This document shows positions 42,879 to 52,183 of a stretch of 64,000 nucleotides of DNA, piece by piece; position 1 is the stretch's first letter; the number at the start of each line of letters is the position of its first letter. The DNA is taken from contig NZ_VOTZ01000010.1 of the NCBI RefSeq assembly GCF_024372745.1, positions 1 through 64,000 of the forward strand, read 5' to 3'. The notes beneath the pieces were generated by a model. That model had not been told where the DNA came from, did no database searches, and saw nothing but the letters and a program-made list of their open reading frames with translations. The position numbers and the translations under genes are program-made. Source of the DNA: Methanocalculus taiwanensis. Lineage in GTDB: Archaea; Halobacteriota; Methanomicrobia; Methanomicrobiales; Methanocorpusculaceae.

Positions 42879-44114
42879 ATGACTGCTCAGAAGATACTAC
42901 TCCTGGTACTTGACGGTATAGCTGATCGACCGTGCGAGGTACTTGATGGGAAAACGCCTCTTCAGGCAGCGGCGACCCCGGTTCTTGATCGCCTTGCACA
43001 GGAGAGCGTCTGTGGCATCATGGATACCATTGCCCCCGGAATCAGGCCCGGATCTGATACTGCACATCTGAGCCTCCTGGGCTATCCTCCTGAGAGATAC
43101 TATACGGGCAGAGGGCCCCTCGAGGCTGAAGGCTGCGGCATCCGCATGGAAGCAGGGATGATAGGTTTCCGGGGCAATTTTGGAAGCCTTGATTCGAACG
43201 GGACGATCATCGATCGTAGGGCAGGTCGGATCGCATCGACAGCACCCTTCTGCGATGCTATCCGCGAAGGTGTCGATCTCTCGTCTTTTGGGGTTGAACT
43301 CTTTATTGAACCCGGCGCCGGCCACCGTGCTGCCGTTGCATTCCGTGGTGAAGGTCTTGGTGCGAATGTGACCTCCAATGATCCAAAACACGAGCACCTT
43401 CCACCTCTTCCGATCCGCCCTATGACAGATGCGGGATCAGACCTCCATACCGCGGAGGTCGCAAATGAGTTTCTCCGCCAGTCGCAGGAGATTCTTTTTG
43501 ATCATCCTCTGAATAAGCAGAGGATAGCTGATGGACTCCTTCCTGCAAATATCGTTCTGATCCGTGGTGCCGGTATAATGGGAAGATTTGAGCCGTTCCC
43601 CGAGAAATGGAAGATAACCGGGAGTGTCATCTCAGCAGCAGCTCTTATTTCTGGAATTGGATCTGCTGTTGGTCTTGAACCAGTGCAGGTGCCGGGGATC
43701 ACAGGATCGGCCGACTCCGATCTCAATGCAAAAATTGCATATACAGAGAAAGAACTTGACAGAAAGGATTTTGTTCTGCTGAATATCAAGGGCGCGGATG
43801 AGTTCGGTCATGATGGAAAACCCCTGCTGAAAAGGGACTTTATCGAGGTGATTGATTCAGCCCTTGCTCCGCTTCTTGAATGGCATGATATTATCATTGC
43901 AATCTGTGCCGATCACACGACCCCGTGCTCAGTGATGGATCATTCGGGTGATCCGGTGCCGATAATAATCCGTGGTCCGGGTGTCAGGGTTGATTCCGTT
44001 GCTGCCTTTGATGAGCTCTGCACTGCCGGAGGAGGGCTTAGCCGGATTCGTGGGGGAGATCTTATGCCGATACTGGTTGATCTGATAAACAGATCCGAGA
44101 AGTATGGTGCCTGA
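42879..44114 (+). CDS. apgM: Cofactor-independent phosphoglycerate mutase, archaeal type
   Basis: A 411-aa alkaline-phosphatase-superfamily mutase interconverting 3- and 2-phosphoglycerate. Metal and nucleophile motifs include LLVLDGIADRP near residue 8, GIRPGSDTAHLSLLGY with the catalytic serine, KGADEFGHDGKP and CADHTTPCSVMDHSGDPVP (in parts). It works next to enolase in sugar metabolism. It overlaps the possible upstream starts of the next gene by 11 bases. Confidence 0.94.
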   Translation: MTAQKILLLVLDGIADRPCEVLDGKTPLQAAATPVLDRLAQESVCGIMDTIAPGIRPGSDTAHLSLLGYPPERYYTGRGPLEAEGCGIRMEAGMIGFRGNFGSLDSNGTIIDRRAGRIASTAPFCDAIREGVDLSSFGVELFIEPGAGHRAAVAFRGEGLGANVTSNDPKHEHLPPLPIRPMTDAGSDLHTAEVANEFLRQSQEILFDHPLNKQRIADGLLPANIVLIRGAGIMGRFEPFPEKWKITGSVISAAALISGIGSAVGLEPVQVPGITGSADSDLNAKIAYTEKELDRKDFVLLNIKGADEFGHDGKPLLKRDFIEVIDSALAPLLEWHDIIIAICADHTTPCSVMDHSGDPVPIIIRGPGVRVDSVAAFDELCTAGGGLSRIRGGDLMPILVDLINRSEKYGA

Positions 44115-44127
44115 GGTGCAGACTGGT

Positions 44128-45006
44128 ATGCAGGAGAAGGACGTACTGCCTGATGAAAATACAGTTCCGGAACATGCACAACAGGAACGGCTGGTTTTCA
44201 AAGGGTGTATCCTTCCAGACAGGACAGAGCTGCAGGAACGTATCCTCAAGGCACCCGGCGATGTGATAGTGGGTGAACATTCACGGATAGAGTATGGCAT
44301 ATCCGGATATGATGTCTTCATAGCTGAGTCCTGCTACCTGAAGGGGGATGTGATTGCAGAGGGCGATCTCAGGATCGGAAATTTCTGCGATATCGACGGT
44401 AACCTGGTCTGCGATTGCGATGCCTTCATCGGAGAGGGGGTGACGATTCGTGGCAGGCTCTCGGTTACGGGAAACCTTGATATCGGGGATAATGTCATGA
44501 TCGAGAAGGGTTTTGATGCACGCGGTATTATCGAGGTTCGAAACCCTATGCCTGTGATCCTGTACATCCTCCTCTATGTGCTTACGATGCTCAGGATCGA
44601 TCATGAGGAGGAGATCGACCAGTTCATCGAGAATTTGACTGCTGAGGATGCCAACCCGCTCATTCTCCCTTCCCGCTCACATCTCGATGAGTTTCAGCTT
44701 TTGGTACAGACCCCGATTATAATTGGCTCATCCTGCCGTCTTCATGGACTGATACGTGGGGATAAAGCTACAATTGGTGACAATACGACACTCTTTGGAA
44801 GTATACGTGCCAGGGATTCTGTTTCGGTATCTCGGGGTGCCATAATTCACGGGAATGTTGAGGCTGAGAATGACGTAGTCATAGAAGAGAATGTCCGTAT
44901 TCTTGGAAATGTGGAGGGGCACAGGGTGACGATGGATGAGGATGCAACCGTTGAAGGCGTTATTAAATCGTCTGGTGGACTGACGATACAGAGGAAGAAG
45001 ATATGA
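44128..45006 (+). CDS. Polymer-forming (bactofilin-like) beta-helix protein
   Basis: About 292 aa. Two runs of hexapeptide-like, left-handed beta-helix repeats (about residues 40-130 and 190-285) are separated by a hydrophobic helix, VILYILLYVLTML, and an acidic linker. Repeated G-D-x-V/I patterns and SVSRGAIIHGNVEAEND support a bactofilin or polymer-forming fold. It may form filaments on the membrane or scaffold an envelope process. I prefer ATG 44128, with gaggtg before it, over ATG 44104. It overlaps the next gene by four bases. Confidence 0.75.
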   Translation: MQEKDVLPDENTVPEHAQQERLVFKGCILPDRTELQERILKAPGDVIVGEHSRIEYGISGYDVFIAESCYLKGDVIAEGDLRIGNFCDIDGNLVCDCDAFIGEGVTIRGRLSVTGNLDIGDNVMIEKGFDARGIIEVRNPMPVILYILLYVLTMLRIDHEEEIDQFIENLTAEDANPLILPSRSHLDEFQLLVQTPIIIGSSCRLHGLIRGDKATIGDNTTLFGSIRARDSVSVSRGAIIHGNVEAENDVVIEENVRILGNVEGHRVTMDEDATVEGVIKSSGGLTIQRKKI

Positions 45007-45839
45007 ATGTTGAAGAGATATTTGAGGTTCAACATCTTTCATTTGTTGAGCCGGCATTTGGGGATCTTTCCGGAGTTGAATTTGTAACTGATCTCCTTGC
45101 AATTCCTGCCCTTGAAGATTGCGCACGGCTTTTGATTGATACCGAAGATGATCCGCTGGCACTTGCCCTTTCGGCAGATAAATCGGCATGGTGGGCTTCA
45201 ACCTGTCTGTACCGGCAGATGACCGGAGAGGAGATCGATCGGTTTGAGGAGGTGGGCGGTGATCTCTACCAGATCGAACGAAGTATCTGGGAACGGGCAG
45301 TCCGAAGATCCTTTGCCGAAGAGATCAGATCTGCCATTCATCCCGCTTTTGAGGATATCCCTCCTGATCGCACCGGAAAGCTTGAGTCCCTGATCCATGA
45401 GGTATGGGGACATTCCGGTTCAGGCGACTGCATCGACTGCTGTTGCGGCTCAGGGATCGGATCAGCTATCGTCTCCAGGATGGGTATGGAGCCGCTTGCC
45501 TATGATAACGATGAGGCGCTCATCGCCCGCGGACTGATTGCGGGGAGGCTCGTACCGGAAGGGACACTCTGTATCGATGGAAGGGTTGCCGATGTGTTCC
45601 TGCCGCCTGCTGATAAGGGGCTTGGGATCATGCTTGGTGAGATCCATTCTTTTGAGGCTCTCGTCTGGGAGGAGCTTGTGATGGTACTCTTCGATCTCTG
45701 CGACGAGGCGCTGATAACTGTTGGAACCGAACGCGAGTCGGATCTGATCAAAGAGTGGGGTGCGTCGGTTGACCGGAAGATCGAGGTCTTTGAAAATGAG
45801 CGCGACCCGATTTATGACCGGTGGGTCTGTGTCGGGTGA
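45003..45839 (+). CDS. Putative SAM-dependent methyltransferase-like protein
   Basis: A 278-aa protein with a likely Rossmann-type SAM site in DCIDCCCGSGIGSAI near residue 145, followed by PLAYDNDEALIARGL as the second strand with acidic residue. The N-terminal 130 residues are helical and acidic and match nothing I recognise. The cysteine-rich SAM loop is unusual. Gene coupling to the beta-helix protein suggests a shared process. The target is unknown. Confidence 0.65.
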   Translation: MNVEEIFEVQHLSFVEPAFGDLSGVEFVTDLLAIPALEDCARLLIDTEDDPLALALSADKSAWWASTCLYRQMTGEEIDRFEEVGGDLYQIERSIWERAVRRSFAEEIRSAIHPAFEDIPPDRTGKLESLIHEVWGHSGSGDCIDCCCGSGIGSAIVSRMGMEPLAYDNDEALIARGLIAGRLVPEGTLCIDGRVADVFLPPADKGLGIMLGEIHSFEALVWEELVMVLFDLCDEALITVGTERESDLIKEWGASVDRKIEVFENERDPIYDRWVCVG

Positions 45840-45897
45840 GGTCTTTCCCTCTTCATAAATTATAGGAGCACCCCATCCCGAAATTTCAATTTAAGAA

Positions 45898-45907
45898 AAA
45901 TATAAAT
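45898..45907 (+). promoter_or_regulatory. TATA box of the two-SBP/Cache lipoprotein gene
   Basis: aaatataaat lies 22-31 bases before ATG 45929, giving a leaderless message. Confidence 0.6.
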
Positions 45908-45928
45908 GTCTCTCTTCTGATTTCTGGT

Positions 45929-47860
45929 ATGGACTGGAAAGTGATGGGATTACTTCAGTATCCGGTGATTGTGTTTTATGTAACTTTTCTGATTGCCGCA
46001 TGCATCGGCGTGTCAGGATGCGTAACTGAGGAATCAGCCAGAGCATCCGATCTGATCTTTTTGACCGAAGATTTCCCGCCATTTAATTATGAAGAAGAGG
46101 GTCGCCTCAAAGGAATCGGAGTCGAACTTCTTGATGCAGTATACGATGAGGAGGGATTCTCACATCCGGATGAAAGGATGCGTATCGGTCTCTTTACCGA
46201 TGGATACCAGATGGCTCTCACAAATCCCGGATATGCCCTCTTCTCTGTTGCACGAACCCCTGAGCGGGAGGATCTGTTCCTCTGGGCAGGCCCGATTGCC
46301 TCATACGATATTGTCCTCTTTTCCAGGCGTGGCAGCGATATCCTCATAGATTCACAGAGCGATCTCAACCAGTACCGTATCGGTGCGGTTAAAGATGATG
46401 TATCGGTTCTGGAGCTGATGCGGGCAGGAGTTGATGATACCCGGATTATCACCGATCCAGATCCCATCAGCCTGATCCATATGCTTGATGCAGGCGAGAT
46501 CGATCTCTTTGCCTCGGGGGATCTTGCCGGAGAGTACCTGATAGCAAAAGCAACAGGAAAATATGGCTATTTCAAGCAGGTATACCGTCTCAAGACGGTG
46601 GATCTCTATTATGCATTCAACAAGGAGACACCGCAGAAGGAGGTTGAATGGTTCCAGTCTGCACTCAACGCCCTGAAAAAAGCGCCCGCTCGTGATGGGT
46701 TGAGCCGGTATGATCAGATACTCAACCGGTACATTCCATCGAGGGGTCTTTCCACCCTCACCTATATGACTGAAGAGTATTACCCGTACAATTTCAAGGA
46801 GGATGATAGTGTACAGGGGATCTCAGTTGATATTCTGGAGGAGGTCTTCTTGGATCTGAATTGTGATCTCTCACGAAAACAGGTGATCCTTTCCACATGG
46901 GAGAATGGATACCAAAAGACCCTCTCCACCCCCGGGTATGTGCTCTTTTCCACTGCACGGACGCCTGAGCGGGAGGAAAACTTCCTCTGGGCGGGCCCAA
47001 TCGTCAGGAGCAGAAATGTTCTCTTCATGCGATCCGGTGCTATAATGCCTGCTGAATTGAATCTCACCTCCCTTTCGATAGGTGCTATCACCGATGATGT
47101 TGCAGTATATGATCTGGCAGGACTTGGAGTTGAAACGATCACCTATGCAACAGATGCCGGAGAGCTGATCCGGATGCTTGAGGAGGGGGAGATCGATGCA
47201 TGGGCATATGCCGAATACCCTGGCATGAGGCTGATTGATCAGTATGCAAGGAACCCGGCTGTAATCGAGATCGCATACCCGCTTTCAACCCATGAGTATT
47301 ATCTCGCCTTTAACAAAGAGACGCCGCCTCAGCTTGTGCAGGCATGCCAGCAGGCGCTTGATCGGATCAGATCTGAAAAGGATGTATATGGGGTCAGCCG
47401 GTACGAGCGTATCCTCTATCGGTACCTCACACCGGGATATGCAGACGGGATCCTGACAGAAGCGGATGCAATAGATCTCGTTTCACTTACTGCTGATGCT
47501 CTTGCCCGCGATGCCCCTTCAACCATCAGGGCTATCAATGCAGGTATACATCCATACCGGGATGAAGAGAAATCCGGCCTCTATGTCTTTGCCTATGACA
47601 CCGATGTGGTGATGGCCGCCCATGCAACCAATATCCATCTTGTCGGTGTGAGTTTCAAGGGAAAGACCGATGTGACTGGAAAGGCATTCAGGGACGAAAT
47701 GGTGGCAGGAGCACTGAAAAACGGGTCAGGATGGGAGGATTATATTTATATCAACCCGGCCGAGAGCGGCCTCTTCTGGAAGAGCACCTATTATCAGCTT
47801 GTAACCGGGAGTGACGGAAACGAGTATGTGGTTTGTAGTGGGATCTTCAAGACGGGGTGA
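45929..47860 (+). CDS. Lipoprotein with two solute-binding domains and a Cache domain
   Basis: A 643-aa extracellular protein. Signal sequence with lipobox GVSGC near residue 31 anchors it. Residues about 40-270 and 272-500 are tandem SBP_bac_3-type domains; the segments LFSVARTPERED and LFSTARTPEREE are nearly the same and come about 234 residues apart, as do two FNKETP motifs. The end (about 505-643) resembles a single Cache sensor domain (GVSFKGKTDVTGKAF). There is no kinase, transmembrane or permease part. It likely senses or captures a solute for an unknown partner. Confidence 0.82.
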   Translation: MDWKVMGLLQYPVIVFYVTFLIAACIGVSGCVTEESARASDLIFLTEDFPPFNYEEEGRLKGIGVELLDAVYDEEGFSHPDERMRIGLFTDGYQMALTNPGYALFSVARTPEREDLFLWAGPIASYDIVLFSRRGSDILIDSQSDLNQYRIGAVKDDVSVLELMRAGVDDTRIITDPDPISLIHMLDAGEIDLFASGDLAGEYLIAKATGKYGYFKQVYRLKTVDLYYAFNKETPQKEVEWFQSALNALKKAPARDGLSRYDQILNRYIPSRGLSTLTYMTEEYYPYNFKEDDSVQGISVDILEEVFLDLNCDLSRKQVILSTWENGYQKTLSTPGYVLFSTARTPEREENFLWAGPIVRSRNVLFMRSGAIMPAELNLTSLSIGAITDDVAVYDLAGLGVETITYATDAGELIRMLEEGEIDAWAYAEYPGMRLIDQYARNPAVIEIAYPLSTHEYYLAFNKETPPQLVQACQQALDRIRSEKDVYGVSRYERILYRYLTPGYADGILTEADAIDLVSLTADALARDAPSTIRAINAGIHPYRDEEKSGLYVFAYDTDVVMAAHATNIHLVGVSFKGKTDVTGKAFRDEMVAGALKNGSGWEDYIYINPAESGLFWKSTYYQLVTGSDGNEYVVCSGIFKTG

Positions 47861-47890
47861 GATTCTCTTCAGATTTTTCAGATGAAAGCC

Positions 47891-47900
47891 TATTTATATG
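47891..47900 (+). promoter_or_regulatory. TATA box of the PKD protein gene
   Basis: tatttatatg about 33-42 bases before ATG 47933, predicting a short leader. Confidence 0.5.
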
Positions 47901-47932
47901 ATACTCAATATCTACTGCTATAGGTGTTATTC

Positions 47933-49291
47933 ATGCGCTGGGTATATGTCATCATCCTTGCATCTTGTTTAATTTTTATCCCTGGAGTTTCAGCTCTCGG
48001 TTTTGAACCTGTTTCAAGCTTTTCTGCAACTCCTGTCTCTGGCTTTCCCCCTCTTTCTGTCCAATTTAATGATCTATCGGAAGGATCTCCTACCTCATGG
48101 TTATGGTTATTTGGAGATGGTGGTACTTCAACTGAGCAGAATCCTGAACATATATACCAAAATGAAGGTATTTATGATGTTTTCCTGACAACCGCCAATG
48201 CATATGGGCAAAGTACCAGCCAGAGAGTGAAATATATCCGTGTAGGACTCGAGCCAACACCAAATTTTGTTGCTAATCCTCTGATCGGCTCCCCTCCACA
48301 TGAAGTTCAATTTTCTGATAAATCTACTGGAAATCCAAAAACATGGTTATGGAATTTTGGTGACGGAACAACATCAACCGATCAGAATCCGATTCATACA
48401 TATAATCTATCCGGAAGATATGATGTAACGCTTCAGGTCTCAAATGCTGTTGGTACTGGTGACCGCATAAAAGAGCAATATATCGCCATCGGATATCCTC
48501 CTTCGGCAAAAATTGGTGTGTCACCCACAACCGGATATGCTCCGCTTACTGTAACCTTCATGGATCTCTCAGATGAAACTCCGTATTCCTGGTTCTGGAC
48601 ATTTGGAGATGGCGGGACTTCGACAGATCAGAACCCTGTCCATACCTATAGCTCTTCAGGGACGTATCCTGTAACCTTAACTGTGGAAAATCTCTTTGGG
48701 AGTGATAATGCCAGCCTCCAGTCCTCCATTCATGTAAATCCCCCTGTGACTGCATCGCCAACAGAACCTGCTGCCCCCTCCCCCCCCGGTTCGCCTCTTG
48801 TTGCAAACTTTATCGGAGCACCAAGAACCGGTGATGCTCCCCATATTGTCAGGTTTACTGATACATCAACAGGTGGTCCGACATGGTGGCGATGGAGTTT
48901 TGGTGATGGTCTTCTTTCGTCAGAGATGTCTCCAACCCACACATTTACCTCACCTGGCAACTATAGTGTTACGCTCACCATTAAAAATGACTATTCTACC
49001 GATTCACTTACGAGGGAAGAATATATCCGCGTTACGGGTGAAGATACAGCTCCGATAGTGACAGAGATTCCTGTACCGATGACGTCGGTTTTCGGTATCG
49101 AAAAGAACAGTGATCCGGCTGAATCATATGAAGAATATGAAGATTGTAATTCTTTAAGCAGTACGGATTATGAGGGAGGATTAATCGGGTCATGGTGGTG
49201 GATTATCCTTCTCCTGGTTATCATCGTCTGTGGTGTTGCGTTATATTGGTGGAAATTCATAAGAAAAAGTCGTTCTGAGGGCTGGTTCTAA
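47933..49291 (+). CDS. PKD-repeat surface protein
   Basis: About 452 aa. A signal peptide (VIILASCLIFIPGVSA) is followed by four PKD domains, each with the FGDG core preceded by a Trp-x-Trp type stretch, at about residues 26-105, 106-192, 193-272 and 288-368. A Pro/Ser/Thr linker lies before the fourth. One membrane helix near 416-436 and a basic tail anchor it. PKD domains act in cell-surface binding. ATG 47933 is preferred to GTG 47924. Codon use in the first two repeats is AT-richer than in neighbours. Confidence 0.88.
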   Translation: MRWVYVIILASCLIFIPGVSALGFEPVSSFSATPVSGFPPLSVQFNDLSEGSPTSWLWLFGDGGTSTEQNPEHIYQNEGIYDVFLTTANAYGQSTSQRVKYIRVGLEPTPNFVANPLIGSPPHEVQFSDKSTGNPKTWLWNFGDGTTSTDQNPIHTYNLSGRYDVTLQVSNAVGTGDRIKEQYIAIGYPPSAKIGVSPTTGYAPLTVTFMDLSDETPYSWFWTFGDGGTSTDQNPVHTYSSSGTYPVTLTVENLFGSDNASLQSSIHVNPPVTASPTEPAAPSPPGSPLVANFIGAPRTGDAPHIVRFTDTSTGGPTWWRWSFGDGLLSSEMSPTHTFTSPGNYSVTLTIKNDYSTDSLTREEYIRVTGEDTAPIVTEIPVPMTSVFGIEKNSDPAESYEEYEDCNSLSSTDYEGGLIGSWWWIILLLVIIVCGVALYWWKFIRKSRSEGWF

Positions 49292-49342
49292 GTATCATAT
49301 TGTGGGTTATGTGTTTTCATGAGGAGCGGGTGAGAGATGCTC

Positions 49343-51367
49343 TCATCTCCCCTTCTGCTCATCCTCATCGGTCCTGCACTCGAGATCCGCGAGTATCATC
49401 AGGGGATCGTCCTCTTCCCGGACAAGGCTGCGTATCCGCTTCAGCCGCTCGACTCCGATGAAATGCTCTGCCATAACCCTGCCAAATGGGGAGAGCTCGA
49501 TAATCCCTCCTTTTCGATGTATCAGTTTGTACTTCTCCATCTCGGGGATGGCGTCCTCGAGGGTTCCTACCATCCGCTCATTCATTGATGTTAGATCCTG
49601 CTCGATTCCGCGGGCAACAACGGCATTTGCCGCATACTCTTCACTGCTCTCCTCCATCCCGTATACGGGTGCGACCTCCTCCATCACACCCCTGAGAAGA
49701 TTGATCGCCACCTCTTCTTCGGTCGCCTTTGACTCCCGTGAATATGAGCCGCCGGGCTCTGCCAGGATCACAACACGACCCGCATCATGGAAATCGGGCC
49801 GCCCTGCTCTTCCGATCATCTGGTGGAACTCCTGTACCGTCAGCCACTCGATACCCATAGCAAGGGCATCAAAGATCACCTGTGATGCGGGAAAGTCAAC
49901 CCCTGCTGCAAGGGCTGCGGTTGTGACGACTGTGGCAAGTTTTCCTTTTGCAAACCTGGATTCGATCTCTCTCCGCTCCTGTGCCGTGAGCCCCGCATGG
50001 TAGGGGGCGGCCCGGGGACCGATAGCATCTGCGATCTGGTGGCAGCGGGATCTGGCGTTTGTGAAGACGATCGTCTGTCCTTTGAATCCTTTGGAGGAGG
50101 TCTTTCCAAACTCCTCGAAGACGAGCCGTTTGATCGTTGGGATCTTCGCATCCCGCTCGACGAAGAGGAGATGACGGTCCAGAGAGACCGGCCGCTCTGC
50201 ATACGTGACCAGGTTCGCATTTAGTTTCTTTGCGAGGAGATGGGGCGCTCCAATTGTTGCCGAGAGGTAGATGAACTGTGTCTTTGGGGCGATCTGTTTC
50301 AGTCGGGCGATCATTCCGTCGAGCCGGTGGCCTCGTTCGGGATCTTCGAGCATCTGTACCTCATCGATAACAATTGTCCCGATATTCCGAAGTTGCCGCC
50401 CTCTTCTCAGGATATTGTCGACCCCCTCATAGGTTCCGACGATGATATCCGATCCTGCATCCCGGCGGGCGGGGGATCGTGTTTCAGGGAGGTTGAGCCG
50501 GGATACCCCGGTTGAGATCGAGACACTAGCCAGATTCTTGTAGGTCTCTGAAAAACGCTCATACTTCTGGTTAGCCAGTGCCACAAGCGGAACCAGAAAG
50601 AGGAGGCGTCCCCTGCCTTCAAGCAGGTTCTTGAGCCCTGCCATCTCACCGATAAATGTTTTTCCGCTGGCTGTTGCAGCAACAACCAGCAGGTGCTTTC
50701 CATAGAGGAGCCCGGCTTCAACAGCAAGTTGCTGAGCGGGCATGAGAGTGGTGATGGACACTGCGTCTACAAAGTCACGAGGAATCGGGAGCTCGTCCAG
50801 CCTCTGTGTCTCTGCAACCGGATGGGCTTTGACCCTGTCAAAAAGGGTCTTTTTCATATCGAGGCTCTCAGGCTGGATGATCGCAAGTACCGCCTCGAGA
50901 TCGCGGTGCTCCATCAGGAGATCCTCGATATGGGCACGGGTTTTTTTCCCGAGCTTTTTAAGATGCGATAATTCGCGTATGAGCTCTTTCCGTGCACAAT
51001 CCGGGCATATAAGCTCACGTCCGCATCTGATTTGTGTCTCCTTTGACAGCTGGGTGATTTGATCCTCAAGCAGGCAGATCCGGCAGATATCAACAAAGCT
51101 ATACGATATCTGGAGGCTTGCCAGAAACTCTTCAAAAGAAGCGTCGTGCTGTGTCAGATATACATCGCCCTGTCGGAGTGCAATGATCAGATCTTTTGTT
51201 GGCGTCTTTTTTGGATGGGATGCACCCGGCCTTCTGACCATGAACTCTTCTGGCCGGATACCCCGTGTTGTTCTTGCGAGGGATACGGTACCGACATGGC
51301 GTATCCTCCGGTCATCAAAAAAAATGATCCGGTATGCCTTCTTCCATGGAAGGATGATTGCGCTCAT
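49343..51367 (-). CDS. DEAD/DEAH-type helicase with DUF5814-like N-terminus
   Basis: A 674-aa superfamily 2 helicase. Walker A is ATASGKTF near 230-237 and Walker B is VIDEVQML (DEVQ) near 333. LSATIGAP, FTNARSRC and the C-terminal motif MIGRAGRPD follow. The first 200 residues hold a beta-rich part and a zinc knuckle (CRIC, CGRELICPDC) as in archaeal DUF5814 proteins. It is related to Hel308 but lacks its typical C-terminal domains. Six bases separate it from the upstream winged-helix gene; a role in DNA or RNA remodelling is likely. Confidence 0.88.
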   Translation of the reverse strand: MSAIILPWKKAYRIIFFDDRRIRHVGTVSLARTTRGIRPEEFMVRRPGASHPKKTPTKDLIIALRQGDVYLTQHDASFEEFLASLQISYSFVDICRICLLEDQITQLSKETQIRCGRELICPDCARKELIRELSHLKKLGKKTRAHIEDLLMEHRDLEAVLAIIQPESLDMKKTLFDRVKAHPVAETQRLDELPIPRDFVDAVSITTLMPAQQLAVEAGLLYGKHLLVVAATASGKTFIGEMAGLKNLLEGRGRLLFLVPLVALANQKYERFSETYKNLASVSISTGVSRLNLPETRSPARRDAGSDIIVGTYEGVDNILRRGRQLRNIGTIVIDEVQMLEDPERGHRLDGMIARLKQIAPKTQFIYLSATIGAPHLLAKKLNANLVTYAERPVSLDRHLLFVERDAKIPTIKRLVFEEFGKTSSKGFKGQTIVFTNARSRCHQIADAIGPRAAPYHAGLTAQERREIESRFAKGKLATVVTTAALAAGVDFPASQVIFDALAMGIEWLTVQEFHQMIGRAGRPDFHDAGRVVILAEPGGSYSRESKATEEEVAINLLRGVMEEVAPVYGMEESSEEYAANAVVARGIEQDLTSMNERMVGTLEDAIPEMEKYKLIHRKGGIIELSPFGRVMAEHFIGVERLKRIRSLVREEDDPLMILADLECRTDEDEQKGR

Positions 51368-51373
51368 AGGTGC

Positions 51374-52183
51374 TTACTGCACCGCCAGATCATGGATAGT
51401 GTAGGAGAGGCCTGCGGTTTCAAGCCGTTTGATGAAGTCAGTGAACTCCGAATCGACAACGATGATCGCACAGTTCATTCCATGGAATGCTGCTTCGATC
51501 ACACCCTCGCGTGCGCCATAGAACATATCTGACCTGATACCGGATCGCTTTAGTGCCATATACGCCTCGATCCCTACTGCACCGATGATTTCGGCCTTTT
51601 GCACGATTTTAAAGAGCCGGTCCCGCTCAACAACCCGGGATCCGCCCCTCTCGATCCGGGGTACCTTACAGACATAGATGTTCCCTTCAGTATGTTCGAT
51701 AATGCCGCTAAGCCGGGCTACCCCTACATCAGATCCCTTTTCGGCATCATCGATGGCAATACCTGTTGCAGACTGGGGCTCTTTTCCGGCATAGAGCCAG
51801 CCGCCCTTCATAAAGACGCCGACTGAATCGCCCTTCTTCAGATCCTCTCCCGCAATTGCCGCCCATATTGCAACCTGCTGGATTATATCCCGCCTGATAT
51901 GGCGTGCATAGCTCTCAAGCTGCTCTGCACTTGAGAGTACCCATTCGATCCCTTTGCGGGTGACACTGTACCGGCCGCGTCCTTCGGCAGTGATCAGCTC
52001 GTCATCTGCGAGATCACGAATATATTCGGAGATTGCCTGCGGGGTTACGCCGAGCTTCTCTGCGATCTCCTGCTGGCGTATTGATGGCTGGTGCTCGGCC
52101 ACTTCGACGAGAACCTGAAATCTGGTCGTCTCCCTTTTGCTTCTGAGAAGATTACCGAGGGGATCCTTACTTTTCTCCATCAA
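51374..52183 (-). CDS. Winged-helix regulator with C-terminal ligand-binding-like domain
   Basis: A 269-aa protein. Residues 20-85 form a winged helix (IRQQEIAEKLGVTPQAISEY, then SVTRKGIEWV). The rest has alternating strands and glycine loops, for example GDSVGVFMKGGWLY and AIIVVDSEFTDFIKRLE, and is typical of archaeal HTH proteins of unknown ligand. Its start overlaps the gene upstream by 17 bases. It may regulate the helicase operon or work with the enzyme. Confidence 0.82.
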   Translation of the reverse strand: MMEKSKDPLGNLLRSKRETTRFQVLVEVAEHQPSIRQQEIAEKLGVTPQAISEYIRDLADDELITAEGRGRYSVTRKGIEWVLSSAEQLESYARHIRRDIIQQVAIWAAIAGEDLKKGDSVGVFMKGGWLYAGKEPQSATGIAIDDAEKGSDVGVARLSGIIEHTEGNIYVCKVPRIERGGSRVVERDRLFKIVQKAEIIGAVGIEAYMALKRSGIRSDMFYGAREGVIEAAFHGMNCAIIVVDSEFTDFIKRLETAGLSYTIHDLAVQ

